A DNA stretch of 64,000 nt, taken from NCBI RefSeq assembly GCF_015182285.1, contig NZ_PRDM01000002.1:248001-312000 (forward strand), in the 5' to 3' direction. Below are positions 51,388 to 59,138 of this stretch, piece by piece; the first letter of the stretch is position 1, and each line of letters begins with the position of its first letter. The notes under the pieces are model-generated. The model was not told the origin of the DNA and did not search any database. It was given only the letters and a program-made list of their open reading frames with translations. A program made the translations under genes and the position numbers. The stretch comes from Flavobacterium hungaricum. Lineage in GTDB: Bacteria; Bacteroidota; Bacteroidia; Flavobacteriales; Flavobacteriaceae.

Positions 51388-53094
51388 ATGAAAAAAAACA
51401 TTCTATTTATTTTACTTGTTTTTTCGCAGCTGCTTTTTAGTCAAAGTAAAGTAAGCGAAACCGAAAAACTGACTGCAGCCTGCAAAGTGTGGGGATTTCT
51501 TAAATATTATCACCCAAAAGTGGCAGCAGGAGAATTGAATTGGGATCAGCAGTTACTGGATATTTTACCAAAAGTTGAAAAGGCGCAGACCAGAAAAGAA
51601 TTTTCGTTGATAATGTCAAACTGGATAGATTCTTTGGGAGAAGTCCCCTTAACTGCACCCATTGTTGAGCCCAAAGATGTAAAGTATTTTGATAAAAATT
51701 TTGATTTATCGTGGATAAGTACAAGCGATTTATTTTCTAGAAATCTTTCTGCGAAATTGAAATTTATAGAGAATAACAGATATCAGAGTACAGCAGAATT
51801 TGGACCAGATTTTGACGCTTTTAAAACGCTGAAAAATTACTACGATCTTGATTACAATGCCAAAAATAACAGAATCTTAATGCTGTTTGCCTATTGGAAT
51901 GTCATTGAATATTATTTTCCATACAAATATGTAATGGATCAGAAATGGGATAAAACATTAATAGAAATACTGCCTGATGTGGTTGGGGCAAAAAACTCAG
52001 ATGAGTTCAATAAAGCATTAAGAAAGATGTCTACAAGATTAAATGACGGGCATGTTATGTTTCATATCTATCCCACATCCTTAAAACACAATGTGTTTTT
52101 TCCTGCGGCTGGTAAAATAATTGACGAGAAAATTGTCATTACCGAGATTTTGGCAGACAGTCTTGCAGAGGCCGATAATATTAAAATAGGAACTGTAATT
52201 ACTAAAATAAATGGTAAAAGTATAAAAGACCTTATCGAAGAGAAAAGGAATAAGTTTTCTGCATCAAACGAAGCTGCTTATCTTAATAAAGTTGTTACTG
52301 ATATGCTGATAAGTGACTCTGAAAATGTTAAAGTAGAGTTTTTAGCAGACGGAAAGTATGAAACAAAAGCAATGACATGGTACAATTACCATGATTCTCA
52401 TCGAAATGAGTTTAAAAAAGGGGCTCAAAAAAAGAAAGATAAGTTTAAACTTCTTGACAATAATATTGGCTATGTCAATATGGGAGTGATCAAACAGAGG
52501 AATATTCCTGATATGATTGAAGCTCTTAAGTCGACAAAAGCAATTGTTTTTGACATGAGAAATTACCCGAAGAATACTTGGAAGGAGATTTCAGATTTTT
52601 TAAATCCACAGGAAAAGAATTTTTGCGATTATACAATGCCTTACTTAAACTATCCTGGACGATTTGTTTGGACTGAAGGAAGAAAAGCTGGATTTGAAAA
52701 TAAGGATCATTACAAAGGAAAAGTAATTGTACTGCTTAACGAAGATTCGCTGAGCCAGTCAGAATGGACAGCGATGTGTTTTCAAACAGCAGGAAATACA
52801 ACCATTATAGGCAGCCAGACCGCTGGAACAGATGGAAATAATTTTGAATTTGATTTTAGAGGATTTCATACGGCTTTTACTGGCATTGGAGTGTATTATC
52901 CAGACGGGCGAGAAACCCAAAGAATCGGCATTGTACCAGACATAGAAGTAAAACCAACAATAAAAGGTATTCAGGAAGGCAGAGACGAAGTTTTGGAACG
53001 CGCTTTGGCTTTTATTGAAACAGGAAAATTAAATGAAGAGAATTTTAAAAATCCAAAAACAACTATCAAAAACCAGCAAAATCTTAAAAATTAA
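51388..53094 (+). CDS. S41 family peptidase, copy 2
   Basis: 568 residues, clearly a tandem duplicate of the gene upstream: the blocks TCKVWGFLKYYHPKV (here ACKVWGFLKYYHPKV), TEILADSLAEADNIKIGTVITKINGKSIKDLI and TMTWYDYHDSHRNEFKKGA (here AMTWYNYHDSHRNEFKKGA) are conserved. The presumed nucleophile region is SLSQSEWTAM. It has a signal peptide (cleavage near LLFSQS). Remains of a third copy follow. Function: periplasmic or surface processing protease of unknown substrate. Confidence 0.85.
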   Translation: MKKNILFILLVFSQLLFSQSKVSETEKLTAACKVWGFLKYYHPKVAAGELNWDQQLLDILPKVEKAQTRKEFSLIMSNWIDSLGEVPLTAPIVEPKDVKYFDKNFDLSWISTSDLFSRNLSAKLKFIENNRYQSTAEFGPDFDAFKTLKNYYDLDYNAKNNRILMLFAYWNVIEYYFPYKYVMDQKWDKTLIEILPDVVGAKNSDEFNKALRKMSTRLNDGHVMFHIYPTSLKHNVFFPAAGKIIDEKIVITEILADSLAEADNIKIGTVITKINGKSIKDLIEEKRNKFSASNEAAYLNKVVTDMLISDSENVKVEFLADGKYETKAMTWYNYHDSHRNEFKKGAQKKKDKFKLLDNNIGYVNMGVIKQRNIPDMIEALKSTKAIVFDMRNYPKNTWKEISDFLNPQEKNFCDYTMPYLNYPGRFVWTEGRKAGFENKDHYKGKVIVLLNEDSLSQSEWTAMCFQTAGNTTIIGSQTAGTDGNNFEFDFRGFHTAFTGIGVYYPDGRETQRIGIVPDIEVKPTIKGIQEGRDEVLERALAFIETGKLNEENFKNPKTTIKNQQNLKN

Positions 53095-53183
53095 TTATTT
53101 GTCTGTATTTTTTTCTCAGAATGAGGAAAACCGTAAGGTTACTACTAAATTAATTTTTAAATTCGGCTTGATTTAAAATTTTT

Positions 53184-53303
53184 GAGAAATCAAAAAAAAT
53201 TGGTACAGTTCCTGATATTGAAAAATACAATAGATAAGAAATTCAAAAAGAACAAGATGAATTTCTGGGACACGCATTAAAAATCATAGAAATGGGGGTC
53301 TAG
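53184..53303 (+). pseudogene. Decayed C-terminus of a third S41 peptidase
   Basis: From about 53184 the plus strand reads KSKKIGTVPDIEKYNR, stop, EIQKEQDEFLGHALKIIEMG, stop. This matches the end of both intact copies (TQRIGIVPDIEVKPTIKG, IQEGRDEVLERALAFIETG) in the same frame with an internal stop in place of the K-P-T-I-K-G part. The upstream 90 bases show no further recognisable homology. It is a remnant of a third tandem copy. Confidence 0.75.
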
Positions 53304-53339
53304 ATTTTAATAGCAGTTTCAGATTTCTTTTTTTGATTA

Positions 53340-53376
53340 GACCTTTGTCAAAGTTTAAACTTGATAAAGGTCTTTT
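53340..53376 (+). terminator. Hairpin repeat, eroded copy of 49431-49472
   Basis: GACCTTTGTCAA...TTGATAAAGGTC pairs with one G-T pair and is followed by TTTTCG then TTTTTT. The core CCTTTGTCAAAGTTTAAAC is identical to the terminator at 49431. Together the two copies bracket the S41 tandem. Confidence 0.65.
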
Positions 53377-53509
53377 CGTTTTTTAATAAAAAAATAATTC
53401 TCTTCTTTATCCATCCTTTTCACGAAAACGAACCTGCTGATCAAAATTCTTATCTTTAGAAAATCTGCGGGAGCAAAAATCTTCAATTAAAATAAAAACC
53501 TTTAGAGGC

Positions 53510-53523
53510 GCTTTCGCGAAAGC
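53510..53523. repeat. 14-bp perfect palindrome GCTTTCGCGAAAGC
   Basis: GCTTTCGCGAAAGC, self-complementary over all 14 bases, about 60 bases upstream of the tatD -7 box. It could be an operator or a genome-wide short palindrome. No gene was found in 53304-53610 apart from the hairpin, this palindrome and the promoter. Confidence 0.5.
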
Positions 53524-53556
53524 AAATCGGTTAAATCCACGTCCCTAATAGCAAAG

Positions 53557-53588
53557 TTGGGAAAGTCTTTATTATTGTCGTAATTTTG
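53557..53588 (+). promoter_or_regulatory. Predicted promoter of tatD-like gene
   Basis: TTG at 53557-53559, 21 bases, TAATTTTG at 53581-53588. Transcription would begin near 53595, giving a leader of about 16 bases before the TTG start. Confidence 0.6.
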
Positions 53589-53610
53589 GCCGCTATAAAA
53601 ATTAAGACAA

Positions 53611-54390
53611 TTGAAACCTGCTATAACAATTACCGATACCCACACGCATTTATATTCTGAAGAGTTCGATCAAGATCGTGACGAAATGATCCAACGCGCT
53701 ATTGACGCCGGTGTGACACGTTTTTTTATTCCTGCAATCGACGCTGCAGCAACGCAGTCCATGTACGATTTAGAGAAAAATTATCCAGACAATATTTTCC
53801 TGATGATGGGTTTGCATCCCACTTACGTGAAAGACAATTACGAAGAAGAATTAAAACATGTTGAAACCGAATTAGCCAAGCGAAAATTCTATGCAGTTGG
53901 CGAAATAGGAATTGATTTGTATTGGGATAAAACACATTTAAAAGAACAGCAAATCGCTTTTAGAAGACAAATTCAATTGGCAAAACAATACAAACTGCCA
54001 ATCGTAATTCACTGTCGTGAAGCATTCGATGAAATCTTCGAAATTTTGGAAGAAGAAAAATCTGAAGATTTATTTGGGATTTTTCATTGTTTTTCCGGAA
54101 CTTTAATACAAGCACAGCAGGCAATTTCTTATAAAATGAAATTAGGAATCGGCGGCGTAGTAACATTTAAGAACGGAAAAATAGATCAGTTCTTGAATCA
54201 AATCGATTTAAAACATATTGTTTTGGAGACCGATTCACCTTATTTAGCGCCTATTCCATACAGAGGAAAACGAAATGAAAGCAGTTATCTAATCAATGTA
54301 ATAAATAAACTGGCAGCTATTTATGAAGTTTCTGAAGAAGAAATCGCAGCAATAACAACACAAAATTCTAAAGACGTTTTTGGGATTTAA
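53611..54390 (+). CDS. TatD family metal-dependent hydrolase
   Basis: 259 residues. All metal-binding motifs of TatD-type deoxyribonucleases are present: DTHTH (His11, His13), AVGEIGIDLYW with the bridging Glu, VIHCREA, FHCFSG and LETDSPYLAP with the catalytic Asp. Members act as 3'-5' exonucleases or D-aminoacyl-tRNA-related hydrolases. The start codon is TTG at 53611; no ATG gives the conserved N-terminus and the promoter lies just upstream, so TTG is likely real. Confidence 0.92.
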   Translation: MKPAITITDTHTHLYSEEFDQDRDEMIQRAIDAGVTRFFIPAIDAAATQSMYDLEKNYPDNIFLMMGLHPTYVKDNYEEELKHVETELAKRKFYAVGEIGIDLYWDKTHLKEQQIAFRRQIQLAKQYKLPIVIHCREAFDEIFEILEEEKSEDLFGIFHCFSGTLIQAQQAISYKMKLGIGGVVTFKNGKIDQFLNQIDLKHIVLETDSPYLAPIPYRGKRNESSYLINVINKLAAIYEVSEEEIAAITTQNSKDVFGI

Positions 54391-54454
54391 CCTGTGCCTT
54401 ACAAAACTTTAATTTTTTTTTTGTTCTTTTGCCCACTTAAAACTAATATAAATA

Positions 54455-55591
54455 ATGCAGAGATTTGATGCCATTCGACCGTTTTATGATTCCGAAGTAA
54501 ATGAAGCCCTTCATGATGTTGTAAATCACCCAATGATGAAAACCATGATGAATTTTACTTTTCCGGAAGTACAAGATGAGGTTTGGAAGGAACAACTTAA
54601 AAAAACACATTCAATTCGTGATTTTCAATGCAATTTTATTTATAACACAATTAAAAAAGTTCTCGAAAAAAGCTCTGAAGGTCTTACAACTTCGGGTTTT
54701 GAGAAATTAGAAAAAAATACTTCTTACTTATTTATCTCCAATCACAGAGATATTCTTTTAGATACTACTTTATTAAATGTGTGTTTGTTTGAACATGGTT
54801 TGGTAATGACGGCTTCGGCAATTGGAGACAATTTAGTGCAAAAAGCTTTCTTGGCAATTTTAGCAAAACTAAATCGAAACTTTTTGGTTTTAAGAGGTTT
54901 AACGCCCCGAGAAATGCTGCAAAGTTCTAAGTTATTGTCTGAATACATGGGGCAGTTACTGCTTCGCGAAAACCGCTCGGTTTGGATTGCACAGCGTGAA
55001 GGAAGGACAAAAGACGGAAATGATGAAACCAATCCAGGAGTTTTAAAAATGATCGGAATGGGATCTGATGAAGAAAATGTAATGGATTATTTTAAGAAAT
55101 TAAAAATCGTTCCCGTTTCTATTTCGTACGAATACGACCCGACTGACGTGCTGAAAATGCCGCAATTAATGGCAGAAGCAAACAACGAAGTTTATGTAAA
55201 AGACAAAAACGAAGATTTCATGACCATTTTAAGCGGTATCATGGGAACTAAAAAAAGAATACATATTTCTGTTGGCGATGTTCTGGATACAGAAATTGAT
55301 AAAATTGTTGCCGAAAATGATAATGCCAACAAACAAGTGCAGGCTTTGGCACAAAATATTGATGACGTTATTTTAAGAAATTATCAATTATGGCCTACTA
55401 ACTTTATTGCTTACGATATTCTGAACGAAACAGATCGTTTTGCAGATAAGTACAAAGAGAGCGAAAAATCGCTTTTTGAGCGTCGTTTAGAAATGCGTAT
55501 CGGAAGCGATAATCCTGTAACCAGACAAGGATTTTTGGCAATGTATGCAAATCCTGTTGTCAATAAATTAAAATACCAAGATGTCATCTAA
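54455..55591 (+). CDS. Acyltransferase of the PlsC/glycerol-phosphate type
   Basis: 378 residues. The NHxxxxD acyltransferase motif is visible as ISNHRDILLDTTLLN (about 93-107), with AQREGRTKDGND (the EGT-like phosphate block) about 80 residues later. No signal peptide or clear membrane helix. It probably transfers a fatty-acyl chain to glycerol-phosphate or a related lipid. Its end overlaps the start of the asparaginase gene by 11 bases, so the two are co-translated; the metabolic link is not obvious. Confidence 0.85.
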   Translation: MQRFDAIRPFYDSEVNEALHDVVNHPMMKTMMNFTFPEVQDEVWKEQLKKTHSIRDFQCNFIYNTIKKVLEKSSEGLTTSGFEKLEKNTSYLFISNHRDILLDTTLLNVCLFEHGLVMTASAIGDNLVQKAFLAILAKLNRNFLVLRGLTPREMLQSSKLLSEYMGQLLLRENRSVWIAQREGRTKDGNDETNPGVLKMIGMGSDEENVMDYFKKLKIVPVSISYEYDPTDVLKMPQLMAEANNEVYVKDKNEDFMTILSGIMGTKKRIHISVGDVLDTEIDKIVAENDNANKQVQALAQNIDDVILRNYQLWPTNFIAYDILNETDRFADKYKESEKSLFERRLEMRIGSDNPVTRQGFLAMYANPVVNKLKYQDVI

Positions 55592-56609
55592 ATCTAAAAT
55601 ATTACTGATTTATACTGGAGGGACCATCGGTATGAGCAAGGATTTTGAAACCGGAGCGCTTAAAGCGTTCAATTTTGGTAAATTAATTCAGAAGATTCCC
55701 GAAATCAAACAATTGGATTGTGAAATAGAATCCATTTCTTTCGAACATCCTATTGATTCTTCTAATATGAATCCCGAAATGTGGACCAAAATTGCCACAA
55801 TTATAGAGCAAAGTTACAGCGCTTTTGACGGATTTGTAGTGCTTCACGGTTCAGATACCATGTCGTATTCGGCTTCGGCATTGAGTTTTATGCTGGAGAA
55901 TCTTTCTAAGCCAGTAGTATTTACAGGTTCGCAGCTGCCAATTGGTGATCTGCGTACCGATGCAAAAGAAAACCTTATTACAGCGATTCAGATTGCTTCG
56001 TTGCAAGAAAACGGAAAACCGGTAATTACAGAAGTATGTTTGTATTTTGAGTATAAATTATACCGAGGAAATCGAACTTCTAAAGTAAATGCAGAACATT
56101 TTAGGGCTTTTACCGCACCAAATTACCCAGAATTGGTAGAATCTGGCGTGCATTTAAAATTAAACAAACATTTATTTCTTCCTATCAATAAAGACGCTAA
56201 GCTGATCGTTCATAAAAACTTAGACAATCACGTAGCGATTATTAAAATGTTCCCTGGGATGAGTGAGATTGTTTTGGCGTCAATCCTTGCAACTTCTGGT
56301 TTGCGAGGTATCGTCTTAGAAACTTACGGATCAGGAAATGCTCCAACAGAAGATTGGTTTTTAAGCTTAATCGAAAAAGCCATCAAATCTGGAATGCACA
56401 TTGTAAACGTAACCCAATGCTCTGGCGGAAGCGTAAACATGGGACAATACGAAACCAGTACTGCCTTAAAATCACTAGGAGTTATTTCTGGAAAAGACAT
56501 TACAACAGAAGCCGCAATTACAAAACTAATGTATTTATTAGGGCATAATATTCCTCAAAACGAGTTTAAAGCTGTTTTTGAAACGGCTTTACGCGGTGAA
56601 ATATCGTAA
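55581..56609 (+). CDS. ansA: L-asparaginase, type I (cytoplasmic)
   Basis: 342 residues without a signal peptide. LLIYTGGTIGM at the N-terminus holds the nucleophilic Thr (Thr15). The second catalytic block reads VVLHGSDTMSYSASAL; where many relatives have GTDT this one has GSDT, so the second active-site hydroxyl would come from Ser. TDAKENL holds the conserved Lys. Deamidates asparagine to aspartate. Overlaps the acyltransferase gene by 11 bases. Confidence 0.9.
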   Translation: MSSKSKILLIYTGGTIGMSKDFETGALKAFNFGKLIQKIPEIKQLDCEIESISFEHPIDSSNMNPEMWTKIATIIEQSYSAFDGFVVLHGSDTMSYSASALSFMLENLSKPVVFTGSQLPIGDLRTDAKENLITAIQIASLQENGKPVITEVCLYFEYKLYRGNRTSKVNAEHFRAFTAPNYPELVESGVHLKLNKHLFLPINKDAKLIVHKNLDNHVAIIKMFPGMSEIVLASILATSGLRGIVLETYGSGNAPTEDWFLSLIEKAIKSGMHIVNVTQCSGGSVNMGQYETSTALKSLGVISGKDITTEAAITKLMYLLGHNIPQNEFKAVFETALRGEIS

Positions 56610-56610
56610 A

Positions 56611-56755
56611 GCTAAATTCCAATTTTTTTAAATCCCAAATTCCAAATTTCCTCGAAATGGCAAACTGTTCGAAAACAACCAGCTTAATTAAATGAACTTA
56701 TATAACTTATATGGTTCAGACAAGTTGGAATTTGGAATTTATTTTTTGGAATTTC
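56611..56755. repeat. CCAAATT/AATTTGG repeats at a convergent junction
   Basis: Units AATTCCA, AAATCCC, AAATTCC, AAATTTC near 56614-56650 and TTGGAAT, TTGGAAT, TTATTTT, TTGGAAT near 56725-56755. The arms 56635-56645 and 56725-56735 are exact complements over 11 bases. The junction between the asparaginase and MFS genes probably ends transcription on both sides here; no gene lies in the gap. The last 17 bases lie inside the MFS gene end. Confidence 0.6.
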
Positions 56756-57977
56756 CGTAAGGAACTGGGCAAGTCTCCAATTCTTCTGTTTTGTGTTTTT
56801 TATAATACACATAAACCAAAACCGAAAGAATACAAATAATTCCCTGAATAGCAACCGTTGCACGTACGCCCAACGAATGTGAAACGTAACCGATAATCAA
56901 ACTTCCCACAGGAATCATTCCCTGATACGCCATCATATAATAGCTGATACTTCGCGAACGCATATTAACGGTACTCTGCGTTTGAATGTAAATGTTTATA
57001 GACGAAGTTTGTCCCATCATTCCGATACCGCTCAAAGTCATGCAGATTAGGGCAATTGTGATGCTTTTTGAAAAAGATAAAATAATAATGCTGAAACCCA
57101 AAAGCAGACTGGCAGCAATCATGAGTTTGTTCATGTTTTCGGCCGATTTTAAATTAGCCAGATAAACAGCAGATAAAACAGAACCAATTCCGGCAGCACT
57201 TTCAAACCAGCTGAAAGTTTCAGCGTTTCCGCTAAAGATGTCTTTGGCAAAAACAGGCATTAAAGTATTAAAAGAAATCACAAACAAACTGCTGCAAGTA
57301 AGCATTAAGAGCATTCTCGCCATTTCAGTTTCTTTTTTGACGTAGTCTAAACCTTCAAAAAGATCGTCTAACATGTTGAGTTTGTTTTCGGCTTTAATGT
57401 GAGGTGTAATTTTCATCATAAACAACGAAATCAAAACCGGAACGTAACTCACAAAATTCCCTATAAAACAAATGTCTTCGCCATATTGGTGCAGAATAAT
57501 TCCGGCAAGAGCAGGACCGGCGATTCGGGCAAAATTATTCATTGTAGAATTCAGCGCAACGGCATTTGGCAGATCTTCTTTTTTGTTCACAATATCAATC
57601 ATCATGGTCTGGCGGCAGGTCATGTCAAAGGCATTGATAATTCCTTGTATTAAACTCAGAGCCAGAATAAAGTTGATGTTGTATATTTTTAGATAAATCA
57701 GTAAAGCCAAAGTTCCCGCCTGAAGCATTGCCAAAGACTGCAAAACCAGCATAGCACGGTGTTTGTCGTAGCGTCCGATAATGCTTCCTGCTAAAGGCGC
57801 AAGAAACAGAGACGGAATCATACTTAAAAAAGTCGCCAATCCTAATAAAAACACAGAACCTGTTATACTATAAACCATCCAGCTTACGGCCGTTTTCTGC
57901 ATCCAGGTTCCGATAACAGAAACAGATTGCCCGTAAAAGAACAATTTGAAATTTTTAGATTTTAACGCTTTAAACAT
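56739..57977 (-). CDS. MFS transporter (EntS-like family)
   Basis: 412 residues, twelve helices. N-terminus FKLFFYGQSVSVIGTWMQKTAVSWMVY and the block LFLAPLAGSIIGRYDKHRAMLVLQ are typical of the MFS_3/EntS-type group, whose members export siderophores or macrolides. The substrate here is unknown. It is divergent from a LysR gene whose operator-like dyad lies in the shared spacer, so the regulator may control it. The C-terminus lies in AATTTGG repeats. Confidence 0.82.
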   Translation of the reverse strand: MFKALKSKNFKLFFYGQSVSVIGTWMQKTAVSWMVYSITGSVFLLGLATFLSMIPSLFLAPLAGSIIGRYDKHRAMLVLQSLAMLQAGTLALLIYLKIYNINFILALSLIQGIINAFDMTCRQTMMIDIVNKKEDLPNAVALNSTMNNFARIAGPALAGIILHQYGEDICFIGNFVSYVPVLISLFMMKITPHIKAENKLNMLDDLFEGLDYVKKETEMARMLLMLTCSSLFVISFNTLMPVFAKDIFSGNAETFSWFESAAGIGSVLSAVYLANLKSAENMNKLMIAASLLLGFSIIILSFSKSITIALICMTLSGIGMMGQTSSINIYIQTQSTVNMRSRSISYYMMAYQGMIPVGSLIIGYVSHSLGVRATVAIQGIICILSVLVYVYYKKHKTEELETCPVPYGNSKK

Positions 57978-58040
57978 AACCTTATTTATTTAATACAAAG
58001 TTCGTGATTATGATTTCATTAGAAAAATTAATAATTTTAC

Positions 58041-58064
58041 TGATAATAAGTATTTAAACTTATC
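58041..58064. promoter_or_regulatory. LysR-type operator candidate
   Basis: ATAAGT-ATTTAA-ACTTAT (58046-58063), extended to TGATAATAAGT...ACTTATCA, a dyad with T/A symmetry of the LysR kind (T-N11-A). It lies just upstream of the LysR start codon and about 70-85 bases from the start of the MFS gene. Confidence 0.5.
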
Positions 58065-58067
58065 AAT

Positions 58068-58937
58068 ATGGAAATTTATCAACTGCAATATTTTATTAAA
58101 ACTGCTGAGGTTTTGCATTTTACCAAAGCAGCAGAATTGTGTTTTGTGACGCAGTCTGGGCTTTCGCAGCAAATAAAAAAACTCGAAGAAGAATTGGGAA
58201 TGCCCTTATTTAAAAGAATCGGCAAGAAAGTACAATTGACCGAGGCTGGTTCTGTTTTTCTAATTCATGCCAAAAAAGTAATCGAAAATATAGAAAACGG
58301 AAAACAAGCAATTGTCGATTTGAACGAGATGATTGGCGGCGAACTCCGAATAGGCGTGACTTACATTTTCGGGCTTTTGATTCTGCCCATTGTCAACACT
58401 TTTGCCAAAAGATATCAGAACCTAAAAATTATCGTAGAATACGGAACGACAGAATCGCTGGAACAAAAACTAATCAATAATGATGTTGATGTGGTTTTGG
58501 TAATTCCGTCGCATGCAATAGAAAATCCAATTCAGAAAGTGCCTTTGTTTACTTCTAATATGGTAATGGCCGTTTCTAAAAATCATGCTTTGGCAGGTTT
58601 AGAAAAAATTGCGTTTAAGAAAATAGAAGAAATTCCGTTGATTCTTCCGGGAAAAGGTTCAAACTCCAGAGAATTTGTCGAAGAATTATTCCAGAAGTTT
58701 AATATGAAACCCAAGATTTCGATCGAACTGCATTCCATTCATGCCTTATTACAAATGGTAGAAAACAGCGACTGGTCTACTATTGTCGCCGAAAAAGCCC
58801 TCAAAGGCTGGGATCAATTAAAAGCGATACAAATTACAGGTGTTGCCACAAAACGAGAAGCCTTTATGCTCACGATTGGCGGTTATCAGAAAAAAGCAGT
58901 AAAACTTTTTATGGAAGAGTTTAAGAAAAGCATTTAA
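58068..58937 (+). CDS. LysR family transcriptional regulator
   Basis: 289 residues. N-terminal winged HTH (LQYFIKTAEVLHFTKAAELCFVTQSGLSQQIKKLEEELG, about 5-43) and a periplasmic-binding-like effector domain from about 90 (GELRIGVTYIFGLLILPIVNTFAKR). CynR/CysL-like in its fold; the effector cannot be read. Divergent from the MFS gene with 90 bases between. Confidence 0.92.
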   Translation: MEIYQLQYFIKTAEVLHFTKAAELCFVTQSGLSQQIKKLEEELGMPLFKRIGKKVQLTEAGSVFLIHAKKVIENIENGKQAIVDLNEMIGGELRIGVTYIFGLLILPIVNTFAKRYQNLKIIVEYGTTESLEQKLINNDVDVVLVIPSHAIENPIQKVPLFTSNMVMAVSKNHALAGLEKIAFKKIEEIPLILPGKGSNSREFVEELFQKFNMKPKISIELHSIHALLQMVENSDWSTIVAEKALKGWDQLKAIQITGVATKREAFMLTIGGYQKKAVKLFMEEFKKSI

Positions 58938-58996
58938 GTAATCTTGAATTTACTTTTGTAAACTCGATTTTTTTTGTGTTCTTTGCAGACCAAAAT

Positions 58997-59083
58997 AGAA
59001 AGGTGTCCGAGTGGTTTAAGGAGCTAGCCTGGAAAGCTAGTATATGGGTAACTGTATCGAGGGTTCGAATCCCTTCCTTTCTG
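58997..59083 (+). tRNA. tRNA-Ser (anticodon GGA)
   Basis: 87 bases fold into a class II tRNA: acceptor AGAAAGG with CCTTTCT, D-arm TCC/GGA, anticodon stem CTAGC/GCTAG with loop CTGGAAA (anticodon GGA), a variable arm, and T-arm GAGGG-TTCGAAT-CCCTT. The terminal CCA is not encoded. Reads UCC and UCU codons. Confidence 0.94.
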
Positions 59084-59093
59084 CTGAAAATTT

Positions 59094-59135
59094 AAAAAGG
59101 GTGTATATTTTAATTTAATATGCACCCTTTTTTTT
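59094..59135. terminator. Terminator between tRNA-Ser and M43 gene
   Basis: 16-base arms AAAAAGGGTGTATATT/AATATGCACCCTTTTT (59094-59109 with 59117-59132, one G-T pair), 7-base loop and T run. Serves both converging units. Confidence 0.88.
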
Positions 59136-59138
59136 ATT

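Noticed and set aside
58997..59083. tRNA-Ser as an integration site for a mobile element
   Set aside because: No integrase, no direct repeat of the tRNA 3' end and no phage-like genes nearby; the flanks are ordinary chromosomal genes.
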